Assembly: GCA_965230225.1 (NCBI GenBank)
Contig: CBDDKM010000010.1
Location: 930,001-994,000 of the forward strand
Source of the DNA: CALSMU01 sp965230225
GTDB taxonomy: Bacteria; Bacteroidota; Bacteroidia; Flavobacteriales_D; Parvicellaceae
DNA length: 64,000 nucleotides
Reading direction: 5' to 3'
Both the position numbers and the translations under genes were made by a program. Below the pieces are notes generated by a model, which did not search any database, was not told where the DNA came from, and saw nothing but the letters and a program-made list of their open reading frames with translations. Below are positions 16,845 to 25,156 of this stretch, piece after piece (position 1 is the first letter of the stretch; each line of letters starts with the position of its first letter).

Positions 16845-17441
16845 ATGAAAAAGTTGATTACATTAGGTTTATTAACCATCTTTTGCTTGAGCTACAATGC
16901 TCAGGAATTCAATAAAAAAGGACTATTGGCAGCAAAAGGAACTTTAGCCATTGGAAGCATGACTTCTCAAGACCTTCTTAGTTCTTATATAAGTGCAAAT
17001 GCTGAGTTTTACCCTCACAACAACGCCTCTTTTAGAGGTGGATTTTACTTCTTTCTAGATGATGAGGGAGAAGGAATGCACTTTAAGCAAAATAGCTCAT
17101 TATTTACGGAGTACTTTTATCACTTTAATTCCAAATCTCACCTGGATCCTTACATCGGATTTGGTCCTGGCTTAAGCATCACACAATTGGAACCAATCGC
17201 TTCTACCGTTGAGCCTTATGCCTCATCAACCTACAAGCGCTCTTTAAGCCCTGTAGCATCAGCTACTATAGGATTAAACTACTATGCTACCCATTGGTCG
17301 CATTTGTTTATTGAAGCTAAGTATGTAAACGGTAGACACATGTCTGATTTACCCGGAGTATCTCTTAGCGAAATTAGATTTGCTTTTGGATTTGGTTTTA
17401 ACCTTTTTACACAGAAAACAAAAGCTCCAACCTCTAGCTAA
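16845..17441 (+). CDS. Outer-membrane beta-barrel protein
   Basis: 198 residues, with signal peptide MKKLITLGLLTIFCLSYNAQ. Amphipathic strands such as AAKGTLAIGS, FRGGFYFFLDD, LDPYIGFGPGLSI and IRFAFGFGFNLF are those of an OmpW/OmpX-size barrel. It starts three bases after the preceding barrel gene, so the two form a pair. Its end overlaps the end of convergent recG by eight bases. Function unknown. Confidence 0.6.
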   Translation: MKKLITLGLLTIFCLSYNAQEFNKKGLLAAKGTLAIGSMTSQDLLSSYISANAEFYPHNNASFRGGFYFFLDDEGEGMHFKQNSSLFTEYFYHFNSKSHLDPYIGFGPGLSITQLEPIASTVEPYASSTYKRSLSPVASATIGLNYYATHWSHLFIEAKYVNGRHMSDLPGVSLSEIRFAFGFGFNLFTQKTKAPTSS

Positions 17442-19470
17442 TTCTGCTCCAGTTGGGTCTATTGTTAATTTGTCTGGCGAGTTCAATTCGTATGTCCTGA
17501 TTTTTCTTATTGGTTAAGTCAGGATCTTCTTCCAACACCTTCATGGCTGCTTCTCGGGCTATTTGAGTGATCTGACCATCTTTGGCTAAATCCGCTACTT
17601 TTAAATCCAGAATTCCACTTTGTTGGGTCCCCATTACATCACCGGGACCTCTCATTTTTAGATCTACCTCGGCAATCTCAAAACCATCATTGGTTCGAAC
17701 CATGGTTTCCATTCTGGTTTTGGAATTCTCGGACAGCTTATAGCTAGTCATCAGTACGCAAAAGGATTGATCAGCTCCTCTTCCTACTCTACCTCTTAGC
17801 TGATGCAATTGTGACAACCCAAATTTTTCAGCGCTCTCAATTATCATAACTGATGCATTGGGAACATTAACCCCCACCTCTATTACAGTGGTGGCTACCA
17901 TAATTTGTGTTTCTCCTTTGGCAAAACGCTGCATCTCGTATTCCTTATCTGCGGCTTTCATTTTACCGTGTACAATACTCACTTTATAATCCGGCAATGG
18001 GAATCTTCTGGAAATGCTTTCATACCCATCCATCAAGTCTTTGTAATCCAGTTTCTCCGATTCTTCAATTAAAGGATAAACGATGTACACCTGCCTTCCT
18101 TTTTTTATTTCATCTTCGATAAACTGGAACACCTTTAATCTGTTCCTATCAAAATAATGAACGGTCTTAATGGGCTTTCTCCCCGGAGGCAATTCATCGA
18201 TTACCGACACATCCAAATCACCGTAAAAAGTCATGGCCAGAGTTCTTGGAATAGGCGTAGCAGTCATCACCAACACATGTGGCGGTTGCACATTTTTCCT
18301 CCAAAGCTTACTTCTTTGAGCCACCCCAAATCGATGTTGCTCATCTATCACCGCCAACCCAAGGTTATTAAACTTTACCTTGTCTTCAATCAAGGCATGA
18401 GTTCCAATTAATATATCGAGTGATCCGTCCATGAGCTTTTCATGAATCTCTCTTCGCTTAGCAGTTTTGGTTGATCCAGTTAATAGCTGCACTTCTACTC
18501 CAAGCCCTTCTAAAAACTCAGAGATTCCAGCGTAATGCTGTGTTGCTAAAATTTCGGTGGGAGCCATCATACAAGCCTGATATCCGTTATCCAATGCAAT
18601 GAGCATTGAAAGGAGAGCCACGAGTGTTTTACCACTTCCTACATCTCCCTGCAACAATCTATTCATGTGCTTACCAGACCCCATGTCCCTACGAATCTCC
18701 TTCACCACTTTCTTTTGTGCTCCGGTTAACTCAAATGGCAAGTTATTTTTAAAAAAGGTATTAAAATGAACGCCAACTTTATTGAAGATAAATCCTTTGG
18801 TTTTTCGTTGAGAAATTACCTTTTGCTTAATCAATTGCATTTGCAAAAAGAAGAGTTCTTCGAACTTCATTCTTAATCTGGCTTTCTGAGCCATTTCCAT
18901 AGAAGACGGAAAATGAATTTGCTTAATGGCCTCTTCTCTGGACATCAGTTTGTAATTGCTTACAATCTCCTTGGTGAGGTTTTCATTTACCTTTTCCAAT
19001 ACGATAGGAACAAGATTACGCATTAGCTTTTCTACCCCTCTGGTATTTAACCCTCTGGACGAAAGTTTCTCTGTAGAGTGGTATATAGGCTGAAGCTTAC
19101 CTGCCTTATGTCTGGCTTTTTCTATTGGCTCCAATTCAGGATGAACAATATTGAAACTTCCTCCAAAACGGTTCACCTTACCATTTACCACGTACTCATT
19201 TCCTACTTTAATGGAAGATTTAACCCATTTCTGCCCCTTAAACCAAACCAGGTCAATGTTACCTGAAGAATCAGAAAACTTGGCCACTAATCGCTTCTTT
19301 CTTGTTGGCCCCACCTCTTCCAGGTCCGTTACCTTACCTCTAATCTGAACATCCTTTGCTCCTTCCCACACATCTCGTACTCGATGAAACTGAGAACGAT
19401 CCACATATCGAAATGGAAAGAACATCAGTAAATCATTGAAGATGTAGATTCCTAACTCTTTTTTAAGCAA
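17434..19470 (-). CDS. recG: ATP-dependent DNA helicase RecG
   Basis: 678 residues from TTG 19470, but the true N-terminus is probably further upstream: the frame stays open to 19552 and encodes LLNTEIDYLKGVGPARAD, the conserved start region of RecG, with no ATG, GTG or TTG before it. The protein remodels stalled replication forks and recombination intermediates. Motifs seen: Walker A QGDVGSGKT, DEQHRFG (motif II), MTATPIPRTLA (III), HGKMK, VATTVIEVGVNVP (V), HQLRGRVGRG (VI), and the N-terminal wedge/OB fold (VQIRGKVTDLE). A lipoprotein gene ends immediately upstream on the same strand. Domains are complete and no frameshift is visible. Confidence 0.93.
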   Translation of the reverse strand: MLKKELGIYIFNDLLMFFPFRYVDRSQFHRVRDVWEGAKDVQIRGKVTDLEEVGPTRKKRLVAKFSDSSGNIDLVWFKGQKWVKSSIKVGNEYVVNGKVNRFGGSFNIVHPELEPIEKARHKAGKLQPIYHSTEKLSSRGLNTRGVEKLMRNLVPIVLEKVNENLTKEIVSNYKLMSREEAIKQIHFPSSMEMAQKARLRMKFEELFFLQMQLIKQKVISQRKTKGFIFNKVGVHFNTFFKNNLPFELTGAQKKVVKEIRRDMGSGKHMNRLLQGDVGSGKTLVALLSMLIALDNGYQACMMAPTEILATQHYAGISEFLEGLGVEVQLLTGSTKTAKRREIHEKLMDGSLDILIGTHALIEDKVKFNNLGLAVIDEQHRFGVAQRSKLWRKNVQPPHVLVMTATPIPRTLAMTFYGDLDVSVIDELPPGRKPIKTVHYFDRNRLKVFQFIEDEIKKGRQVYIVYPLIEESEKLDYKDLMDGYESISRRFPLPDYKVSIVHGKMKAADKEYEMQRFAKGETQIMVATTVIEVGVNVPNASVMIIESAEKFGLSQLHQLRGRVGRGADQSFCVLMTSYKLSENSKTRMETMVRTNDGFEIAEVDLKMRGPGDVMGTQQSGILDLKVADLAKDGQITQIAREAAMKVLEEDPDLTNKKNQDIRIELARQINNRPNWSRIS

Positions 19471-19554
19471 ATCTGCTCTGGCAGGACCAACTCCTTTCAG
19501 ATAATCAATTTCCGTATTTAATAACTTATTGATATCCTCTAAAATTAAGGTATA

Positions 19555-20463
19555 CTATATGGCTGTTAGCAAGGTGATAGTAATACTTGAGTACTCATTA
19601 TTAATGATTAGCTCTTCATTGTATCCTTTTATTAGCCAACGAATTTCTTTGTATTTGTATAGATCTTCTGTTTTCAGATCTTTCGCATTGTACGGTGTGC
19701 CATACTCCTCTATTAATGCTTCAATTATTCCCTGATAAACCGCAAACTCATCTTCGGAGTTCATGATAGTTACTTCATAAGATGACATCTTATGATCATA
19801 ATTGAAGTAATATTTGTACTGAACTGTATTGTAGTTCAAATAATCCCAATTGGTAAGGTCATCGCTATAATCGGAAGTGGCATCTGCATCAGGGTCAATA
19901 TCGTACAGGTAATCCATCATTAAAAAACCTATCACAAAGTTGTCGTGACTTATGGTTGAGACCAACTTTTCCGAAATATTCGAGATGTCTTCGTACTGAG
20001 CTTCACTTACTATCGGCAACTTAGTTGGAGCACTTCTATTGATCTCTGCAGTCTCGTCGTACAGTACATTTTCTCCCAATAAATTACCTCCTTCTTCGTA
20101 ATGGACTAACCAATCCTCTTCTACCTTCCTTACAAGTAATTTATCAATTACCTCAGACGAATCTTTGTCCTCAAACCTACAATAGCAATAAGCATGCTTT
20201 TCATACTCATCACAGCTATCCACTTTGATGTAGTCCAACTCCACCATACCGTCCGACCAGTAACTAATAAACTCCAGAGTTCTTCTGGTGGACTTGTCGG
20301 CATAAGAAGCCGCCTCTTCGAAATCCTTCTCCGTGAATGCTTTGTAAAACTTATCTGCTGCCCAGGCAGGACCATCAAGCTTCTCTACTTCCTCTTCTTT
20401 TTCGCAAGAACAGGAATACAGTACAAAAGACACTAAAAAAGCAAATAAGATCTGGATTCTCAT
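19555..20463 (-). CDS. Lipoprotein of unknown function
   Basis: 302 residues. The N-terminus MRIQILFAFLVSFVLYSCSC has a lipobox (LYSC), followed by an acidic linker. The segment WAADKFYKAFTEKDFEEAASYAD resembles the first helix of NTF2-like/DUF4878 domains, which often occur in Bacteroidota lipoproteins. The C-terminal half is a mixed alpha/beta region without motifs I recognise. The recG frame begins directly after its stop codon, so the two genes are probably co-transcribed. A terminator for the ribosome-recycling-factor transcript lies just upstream. Confidence 0.6.
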   Translation of the reverse strand: MRIQILFAFLVSFVLYSCSCEKEEEVEKLDGPAWAADKFYKAFTEKDFEEAASYADKSTRRTLEFISYWSDGMVELDYIKVDSCDEYEKHAYCYCRFEDKDSSEVIDKLLVRKVEEDWLVHYEEGGNLLGENVLYDETAEINRSAPTKLPIVSEAQYEDISNISEKLVSTISHDNFVIGFLMMDYLYDIDPDADATSDYSDDLTNWDYLNYNTVQYKYYFNYDHKMSSYEVTIMNSEDEFAVYQGIIEALIEEYGTPYNAKDLKTEDLYKYKEIRWLIKGYNEELIINNEYSSITITLLTAI

Positions 20464-20478
20464 ATTGTTTACTAAAAT

Positions 20479-20510
20479 AAAAAAAGCCGTGCAAAAGAAG
20501 CACGGCTTTT
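20479..20510 (-). terminator. Rho-independent terminator after frr
   Basis: On the minus strand AAAAGCCGTGC, loop TTCTTTT, GCACGGC is followed by seven T. It lies 25 bases after the frr stop and 16 bases before the ATG of the lipoprotein gene. Confidence 0.9.
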
Positions 20511-20534
20511 CAATATTTTATAGAGGTTAAAGGA

Positions 20535-21098
20535 TTAAACCTTCATAATATCTACTTCCTTAGCATCTACTAATTCATCTACTTTATTGGAAAACTGATC
20601 TGTTAGCTTTTGAATGCTATCCTCAGCATCTTTTACCTGATCTTCGCTAAGTCCATCGTTTTTAAGAGACTTAATAAAATCATTAGCATCTTTTCTCTTT
20701 TGTCTGATTCCTACTTTAGCGTGCTCTCCCTCAGACTTTGCCTTCTTTACCAACTCTTTTCTTCTTTCCTCTGTAAGCATTGGAATAGATAAGATAATCA
20801 TCTCTCCGTTGTTTTGAGGATTCAATCCCAGGTTAGCATTAATAACACCTTTAGAAATCTCCTCAAGCATTGACTTTTCCCAAGGTTGAATAGTTAGTGT
20901 TCTTGCGTCTAAAGTATTCACGTTAGCCACCTGCCCCAATTGAGTAGGAGAACCATAGTAATCTACCATAACACTATCCAACATAGAAGGTGTAGCTCTC
21001 CCTGCACGAATTTTAGTCAGCTCTTTTGCTAAATGCTCAATTGAACCCTGCATTCCCTCTTCAGCTTCTGATAAAGCCATTTGTACATCTTCAGTCAT
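20535..21098 (-). CDS. frr: Ribosome recycling factor
   Basis: 187 residues, the standard length. It releases ribosomes from mRNA after termination together with EF-G. Family signatures are KIRAGRATPSMLDSVMVDYYGSP, PLGQVANV-like LGQVANVNTLDARTLTIQPW, and the second helical arm with VGIRQKRKDANDFIKSL. It is the last gene of the translation cluster after pyrH and is followed by a strong terminator. A TATATTTG element upstream suggests that it also has its own promoter. Confidence 0.96.
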   Translation of the reverse strand: MTEDVQMALSEAEEGMQGSIEHLAKELTKIRAGRATPSMLDSVMVDYYGSPTQLGQVANVNTLDARTLTIQPWEKSMLEEISKGVINANLGLNPQNNGEMIILSIPMLTEERRKELVKKAKSEGEHAKVGIRQKRKDANDFIKSLKNDGLSEDQVKDAEDSIQKLTDQFSNKVDELVDAKEVDIMKV

Positions 21099-21118
21099 AG
21101 TGTTAAGTTTATTTTAAT

Positions 21119-21126
21119 CAAATATA
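21119..21126 (-). promoter_or_regulatory. -7 element of a frr promoter
   Basis: The minus strand reads TATATTTG (TAnnTTTG), 20 bases upstream of the frr ATG, within the 63-base pyrH-frr gap. Confidence 0.5.
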
Positions 21127-21161
21127 AAGATACGATTCGAAAGTCAAAAATGAATTTGATC

Positions 21162-21869
21162 TTATGCCTCAACCAAAGTACCGATCTCTTCTCCTACCAT
21201 TACCTTTTGAAGATTCCCAGGAGTATTCATATCAAACACTACAATAGGAACTTTATTCTCCTTACACAGGGTAAAGGCAGTCATATCCATCACCTTTAAT
21301 CCTTTAGCATAAGCTTCATCAAAAGTAAGGTTATCGTATTTAGTCGCAGCAGGATCTTTCTCTGGATCAGCGGTGTAGATTCCATCCACTCTTGTTCCTT
21401 TAAGAATTACTTCAGCATCAATTTCAATGGCTCTTAACGACGCAGCTGAATCGGTTGTAAAGAATGGATTCCCGGTTCCTGCACCAAAGATTACGATACG
21501 TCCTTTTTCCAGGTGTCTTACTGCTTTTCTTTTAATGAATGGCTCTGCTATTTCTTTCATTTCGATAGCAGACTGTAAACGAGTTTGTAAACCAATAGAT
21601 TCCAAAGCAGACTGTAGCGCCATACTATTAATCATGGTAGCAAGCATTCCCATGTAATCTCCCTGGGTTCTTTCCATACCACCTTCTTCGGCTTGTACTC
21701 CTCTAAAAATATTACCTCCACCAATTACGATTGCAATTTCAGCTCCCATATCTGCAATGGACTTTACTTCCTTTGCATACTGCATTAATCGCTGATTATC
21801 AATCCCAAATTGCTTATCTCCCATCAAAGCTTCTCCACTAAGTTTCAATAATATTCTTTTGTATTTCAT
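21162..21869 (-). CDS. pyrH: UMP kinase
   Basis: 235 residues of the bacterial hexameric amino-acid-kinase type, which converts UMP to UDP. Motifs include KRILLKLSGEALMG at the N-terminus, IVIGGGNIFRG, GAGTGNPFFTTDSAA, and the C-terminal MTAFTLCKENKVPIVVFDM. It stands between tsf and frr, the usual order in bacteria. An intrinsic terminator separates it from tsf, so it depends on read-through or on its own promoter. Confidence 0.96.
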   Translation of the reverse strand: MKYKRILLKLSGEALMGDKQFGIDNQRLMQYAKEVKSIADMGAEIAIVIGGGNIFRGVQAEEGGMERTQGDYMGMLATMINSMALQSALESIGLQTRLQSAIEMKEIAEPFIKRKAVRHLEKGRIVIFGAGTGNPFFTTDSAASLRAIEIDAEVILKGTRVDGIYTADPEKDPAATKYDNLTFDEAYAKGLKVMDMTAFTLCKENKVPIVVFDMNTPGNLQKVMVGEEIGTLVEA

Positions 21870-21903
21870 CTCTGTTTTTAATTAATAATGCTCAAAATAA
21901 GGC

Positions 21904-21930
21904 AAAAAAAAGAGAGCCATAAGCTCTCTT
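21904..21930 (-). terminator. Terminator between tsf and pyrH
   Basis: The minus strand reads AGAGAGC, loop TTATG, GCTCTCT followed by seven or more T. It lies 18 bases after the tsf stop, inside an otherwise conserved gene order, so it probably sets the high tsf/rpsB to low pyrH/frr ratio. Confidence 0.85.
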
Positions 21931-21947
21931 CAAAAATAGTAATAAAA

Positions 21948-22769
21948 TTATATCGAAAGTGATATTCTTTTAAAGTCGGTTACTGTTAAATCAGGGTTGG
22001 TATCCTTAAGGAATTGTCCAACTGATTTTTTGTTATCTCTAACAAATGCCTGGTTTAACAAAGTAGTTTCTTTGAAGAATTTCTTCAATCTACCTTGAGC
22101 AATTTTTCCAGCCATCTCTTCTGGTTTCCCTTCCTGGATAGCAAGATCTTTACCAACCTCTAACTCTCTGTCGATGATGTCTTGAGGAACAGAGTTCTCA
22201 TCAAGAGCAACAGGAGCCATTGCAGCAACTTGCATAGCAACCTGTCTTCCTTCTTCTTCGAAGTCAGCAGTTAAACCAACGATAGTTGCGATTTGGTTAC
22301 CTGGGTGATTGTAAGCAACAACTTTAGCAGCTTCAACCATTTCGTATCCAGAAACTTCAATTTTCTCTCCAATAACACCAGATTGCTCTGTTACTTTCTC
22401 TCCAATAGTAATCCCGTTACCATCGAAAGAAAGTCCTAATAATTCTTCAACAGAAGCTGGAGTGTTGTTCATTGCGATATTAGCAATAGTATCAGCAAAT
22501 TTTCCAAAATCTTCGTTTTTCGCTACGAAATCAGTTTCACAGTTTACACAAACCAAAACTCCTTTAGGTCCAGTAGACTTAGCAATAACTAATCCCTCAG
22601 TAGCATCTCTATCTCCTCTTTTAGCAGCGATCTTTTGTCCTTTCTTACGAAGGATATCAACTGCAGCTTCCATATCACCATCAGCTTCAACCAACGCCTT
22701 TTTGCAATCCATCATTCCGGCACCGGTCTTCTTTCTTAATTCGTTTACTTGTTTAGCAGTAATTGCCAT
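21948..22769 (-). CDS. tsf: Elongation factor Ts
   Basis: 273 residues. It regenerates EF-Tu-GTP by nucleotide exchange. The N-terminal domain MAITAKQVNELRKKTGAGMMDCKKAL and the core motif CVNCETDFVAKN (TDFV contacts the EF-Tu Mg2+ site) are clear. It follows rpsB after 35 bases, the near-universal rpsB-tsf pair. Confidence 0.97.
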   Translation of the reverse strand: MAITAKQVNELRKKTGAGMMDCKKALVEADGDMEAAVDILRKKGQKIAAKRGDRDATEGLVIAKSTGPKGVLVCVNCETDFVAKNEDFGKFADTIANIAMNNTPASVEELLGLSFDGNGITIGEKVTEQSGVIGEKIEVSGYEMVEAAKVVAYNHPGNQIATIVGLTADFEEEGRQVAMQVAAMAPVALDENSVPQDIIDRELEVGKDLAIQEGKPEEMAGKIAQGRLKKFFKETTLLNQAFVRDNKKSVGQFLKDTNPDLTVTDFKRISLSI

Positions 22770-22804
22770 GATAATTTAGTTTTATATCAATTAAACTTTA
22801 ATGT

Positions 22805-23563
22805 TTACTTTTCAGCTGGAGCTTCTTCTGTTTTAGCTTCCTTTTTAGGAGCAGCTTCTTCTTTAGCTTTTCCTGCTTTACGCTCTGTCAATCCTTCTTT
22901 TACTGCTGCACACATTGTTTCAACAATAATTTCGATAGATTTAGTAGCGTCATCATTAGCTGGGATAACAAAATCGATATCTCTTGGGCTAGAGTTAGTA
23001 TCTACCATTGCAAATACCGGAATCCCCAATTTCTTAGCTTCAGCAACAGCGATGTGCTCTTTCTTAACGTCAATTACAAAAACAGCAGCTGGAAGACGAG
23101 TCATGTCTGCAACACTTCCCATTACTTTTTCCATCTTCTCTTTTTGTCTGCTCATTTGTAGTCTTTCTCTTTTTGAGATGTGACTAGCAGTACCATCCTT
23201 CATTAACTTATCGATAGCTGTCATTTTTCTAACAGTCTTACGAGTAGTTTTGAAGTTAGTCAACATTCCACCTGGCCAACGCTCAGTGATGTAAGGCATG
23301 TTAACTTCTTTTACATTAGAATTTAAAATTTCTTGAGCTTGCTTTTTAGTAGCAACGAATAAAATCTTTCTTCCAGATTTAGCAATCTGTTTTAGAGCTG
23401 CAGCAGCCTCATCGATTTTAATTACGGTTTTGTTAAGGTCAATTACGTGAATTCCCTTTTTCTCGCTGAAAATGTAAGGAGCCATTCCCGGATCCCATTT
23501 TCTCTTCAAGTGCCCGAAGTGCACTCCCGCGTCAAGCAGTTGTTTAAAGTTGGTTCTTGCCAT
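22805..23563 (-). CDS. rpsB: 30S ribosomal protein S2
   Basis: 252 residues. The N-terminus MARTNFKQLLDAGVHFGHLKRKWDPGM and KGIHVIDLNKT are standard S2 signatures, as are ITERWPGGMLTNF and VIDVKKEHIAVAEAKKLGIPVFAMVDTNSSP. A Lys/Glu/Ala-rich tail of about 25 residues follows. It is separated from rpsI by 159 bases that hold two hairpins, and so probably has its own leader. Confidence 0.97.
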   Translation of the reverse strand: MARTNFKQLLDAGVHFGHLKRKWDPGMAPYIFSEKKGIHVIDLNKTVIKIDEAAAALKQIAKSGRKILFVATKKQAQEILNSNVKEVNMPYITERWPGGMLTNFKTTRKTVRKMTAIDKLMKDGTASHISKRERLQMSRQKEKMEKVMGSVADMTRLPAAVFVIDVKKEHIAVAEAKKLGIPVFAMVDTNSSPRDIDFVIPANDDATKSIEIIVETMCAAVKEGLTERKAGKAKEEAAPKKEAKTEEAPAEK

Positions 23564-23598
23564 TTCTTTTAGTTTACTTTCTTTTTACTGATTTAACC

Positions 23599-23614
23599 AA
23601 TAGCACTCGCTATT
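23599..23614 (-). promoter_or_regulatory. Hairpin in the rpsB leader
   Basis: AATAGC, loop of four, GCTATT forms a small stem in the gap upstream of rpsB. Ribosomal protein S2 leaders carry regulatory structures in several bacteria; whether this one is regulatory is not shown by the sequence. Confidence 0.25.
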
Positions 23615-23682
23615 AGCTTTTGTTGTTTTCAGCAGCAATACCAGTAGCGAAACTTTCGATCTGATACGCTTAGATACTAAAC

Positions 23683-23705
23683 AAGCGCCCAGGCAATGGG
23701 CGCTT
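23683..23705 (-). terminator. GC-rich hairpin after rpsI
   Basis: A perfect 9-base-pair stem AAGCGCCCA/TGGGCGCTT with a five-base loop lies 17 bases after the rpsI stop. The following T run is interrupted (TTGTTTAG), so it may attenuate rather than stop transcription into rpsB. Confidence 0.6.
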
Positions 23706-23722
23706 CTAGTATATACTGATAA

Positions 23723-24109
23723 TTAACGTTTACTGAACTGGAATTTCTTACGTGCTTTAGGTTGTCCAGGCTTCTTACGCTCAACCATTCTTGGGTCACG
23801 TGTCATCAAGCTTTCTGCTTTAAGCTTTGGCTTGTTTTCTGGATCAATTTCTACTAAAGCTCTTGCAATTGCCAAACGTACAGCTTCTACCTGTCCGTTT
23901 ACTCCTCCACCTTTTACATTAACCTTAACATCAAATTTACCTTCTGTTTCAGTTAATAAAAATGGCTGATTTACTTTGTACTGAAGTACTCCTGTAGGAA
24001 AGTATTCTTTGTAATCTCTGTTGTTTACAGTAACGTTTCCTTTTCCTTCTGCCAAGTAAATTCTAGCAACTGAAGATTTACGTCTTCCGATTGTGTTTAT
24101 CACTCCCAT
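23723..24109 (-). CDS. rpsI: 30S ribosomal protein S9
   Basis: 128 residues. It begins NTIGRRKSSVARIYL and ends GQPKARKKFQFSKR; the basic C-terminal tail reaches the P-site tRNA. The middle GGGVNGQVEAVRLAIARALV is highly conserved. It follows rplM after 10 bases, the universal pair. Confidence 0.97.
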   Translation of the reverse strand: MGVINTIGRRKSSVARIYLAEGKGNVTVNNRDYKEYFPTGVLQYKVNQPFLLTETEGKFDVKVNVKGGGVNGQVEAVRLAIARALVEIDPENKPKLKAESLMTRDPRMVERKKPGQPKARKKFQFSKR

Positions 24110-24119
24110 TTTATACGTA

Positions 24120-24575
24120 TTACTTTATTGAATCTAATTCGATTTTTTGAGGCTTTTGGGCTTCTTGCTTGTGCTCAGCACCTACATAAACGTATAGGTT
24201 TCTGTACAAAGCTCTTCCTAATCTGTTTTTAGGAAGCATCCCTTTTACTGCCTTCTCAACCAATCTTTCAGGGTGTTTGTTCAAAATTTCACTGGCAGTT
24301 AGCGAACGCTGACCACCAGGATATCCAGTGTGACGGATGTAAGTTTTATCCTCCCACTTGTTTCCTGATAGAGTAATTTTCTCTGCATTGATCACTACTA
24401 CATTATCTCCACAATCTACGTGCGGTGTGTAGTTGGTCTTGTGCTTACCTCTGATCATTTTAGCTACTTTACTTGCAAGTCTTCCAAGTGTTTCACCTTC
24501 TGCGTCAACCAATACCCAGTTTTTGTTAACTGTTTCTTTGTTGGCTGAAATTGTCTTATAACTAAGTGTATCCAC
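24120..24575 (-). CDS. rplM: 50S ribosomal protein L13
   Basis: 151 residues. Signatures are WVLVDAEGETLGRLASKVAKMIRGKHK, VDCGDNVVVINAEKI and the KGMLPKNRLGRAL loop. It is the first gene of the translation cluster; the promoter with a TATTTTCG element lies about 46 bases upstream. Confidence 0.97.
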   Translation of the reverse strand: MDTLSYKTISANKETVNKNWVLVDAEGETLGRLASKVAKMIRGKHKTNYTPHVDCGDNVVVINAEKITLSGNKWEDKTYIRHTGYPGGQRSLTASEILNKHPERLVEKAVKGMLPKNRLGRALYRNLYVYVGAEHKQEAQKPQKIELDSIK

Positions 24576-24620
24576 GTTAATTTAGCTTTTAAAAATGCAT
24601 ACTATTCCCATAAGGGGCTG

Positions 24621-24628
24621 CGAAAATA
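24621..24628 (-). promoter_or_regulatory. -7 element of the rplM-rpsI promoter
   Basis: The minus strand reads TATTTTCG followed by CAGCCCC, one mismatch from TAnnTTTG. It is the best promoter candidate in the 109-base gap upstream of rplM. Confidence 0.5.
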
Positions 24629-24684
24629 GAACTATTTTTTTATTCTACCAAGCTTCCCTTGAGATAAATGCACTTTTTTTTCAA

Positions 24685-25155
24685 TTAAAAATAGGTTTTG
24701 ATTTGATCTGCGATATAATCCACATCGTCTTTAAATCCAAAAGCTTTCGGGTTTTCTCCTTGTTTGAGTAAGAAATACCCTTTGGCATACTGATTCTTAT
24801 ACTCAGTATAATCGAACATTAGTGTATCATTCAGAAAAACAACAGATGCAGAATCAGACGAATAAATTTGGTGATATTCTACACCAGGCAACGTTACATT
24901 TTCCTCAATGGAAAACACCAACTCCTCCTCTACCATTGGTAAAGAATCTTCGCTGGCGAAAAAAACTACCGCCTGAATATCCGAATCAAAGCTGCTCCAG
25001 AATTCAGGCGTTACAATGTTTAATGGTTTTTCTATAGGAGTTAACTCTTCTTCTACTTCTACAATCTGTACCTGTTGATCTACATCAGCTTCTTTATCTT
25101 CAGAAGCCGGGGCACAACCAATCAAAAACAATATGGGTAGAAGAACTCTTTTCAT
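24685..25155 (-). CDS. Lipoprotein of unknown function
   Basis: 156 residues. MKRVLLPILFLIGC is a signal peptide with lipobox LIGC, then a Glu/Asp/Val-rich linker (residues about 18-45). The rest has no motif I recognise. It starts one base after the kbl stop on the same strand, so it is in an operon with kbl, although nothing in it suggests a role in threonine catabolism. Confidence 0.6.
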   Translation of the reverse strand: MKRVLLPILFLIGCAPASEDKEADVDQQVQIVEVEEELTPIEKPLNIVTPEFWSSFDSDIQAVVFFASEDSLPMVEEELVFSIEENVTLPGVEYHQIYSSDSASVVFLNDTLMFDYTEYKNQYAKGYFLLKQGENPKAFGFKDDVDYIADQIKTYF

Positions 25156-25156
25156 G

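Noticed and set aside
19555..20463. Fusion of the lipoprotein and recG, since they share a frame
   Set aside because: A TAG stop at 19555-19557 separates them and the lipoprotein has a complete architecture.
22749..23183. 144-codon frame on the plus strand over rpsB
   Set aside because: Antisense shadow of a conserved ribosomal protein gene; its Ser/Ala/Leu-rich content reflects codon use of the real gene.
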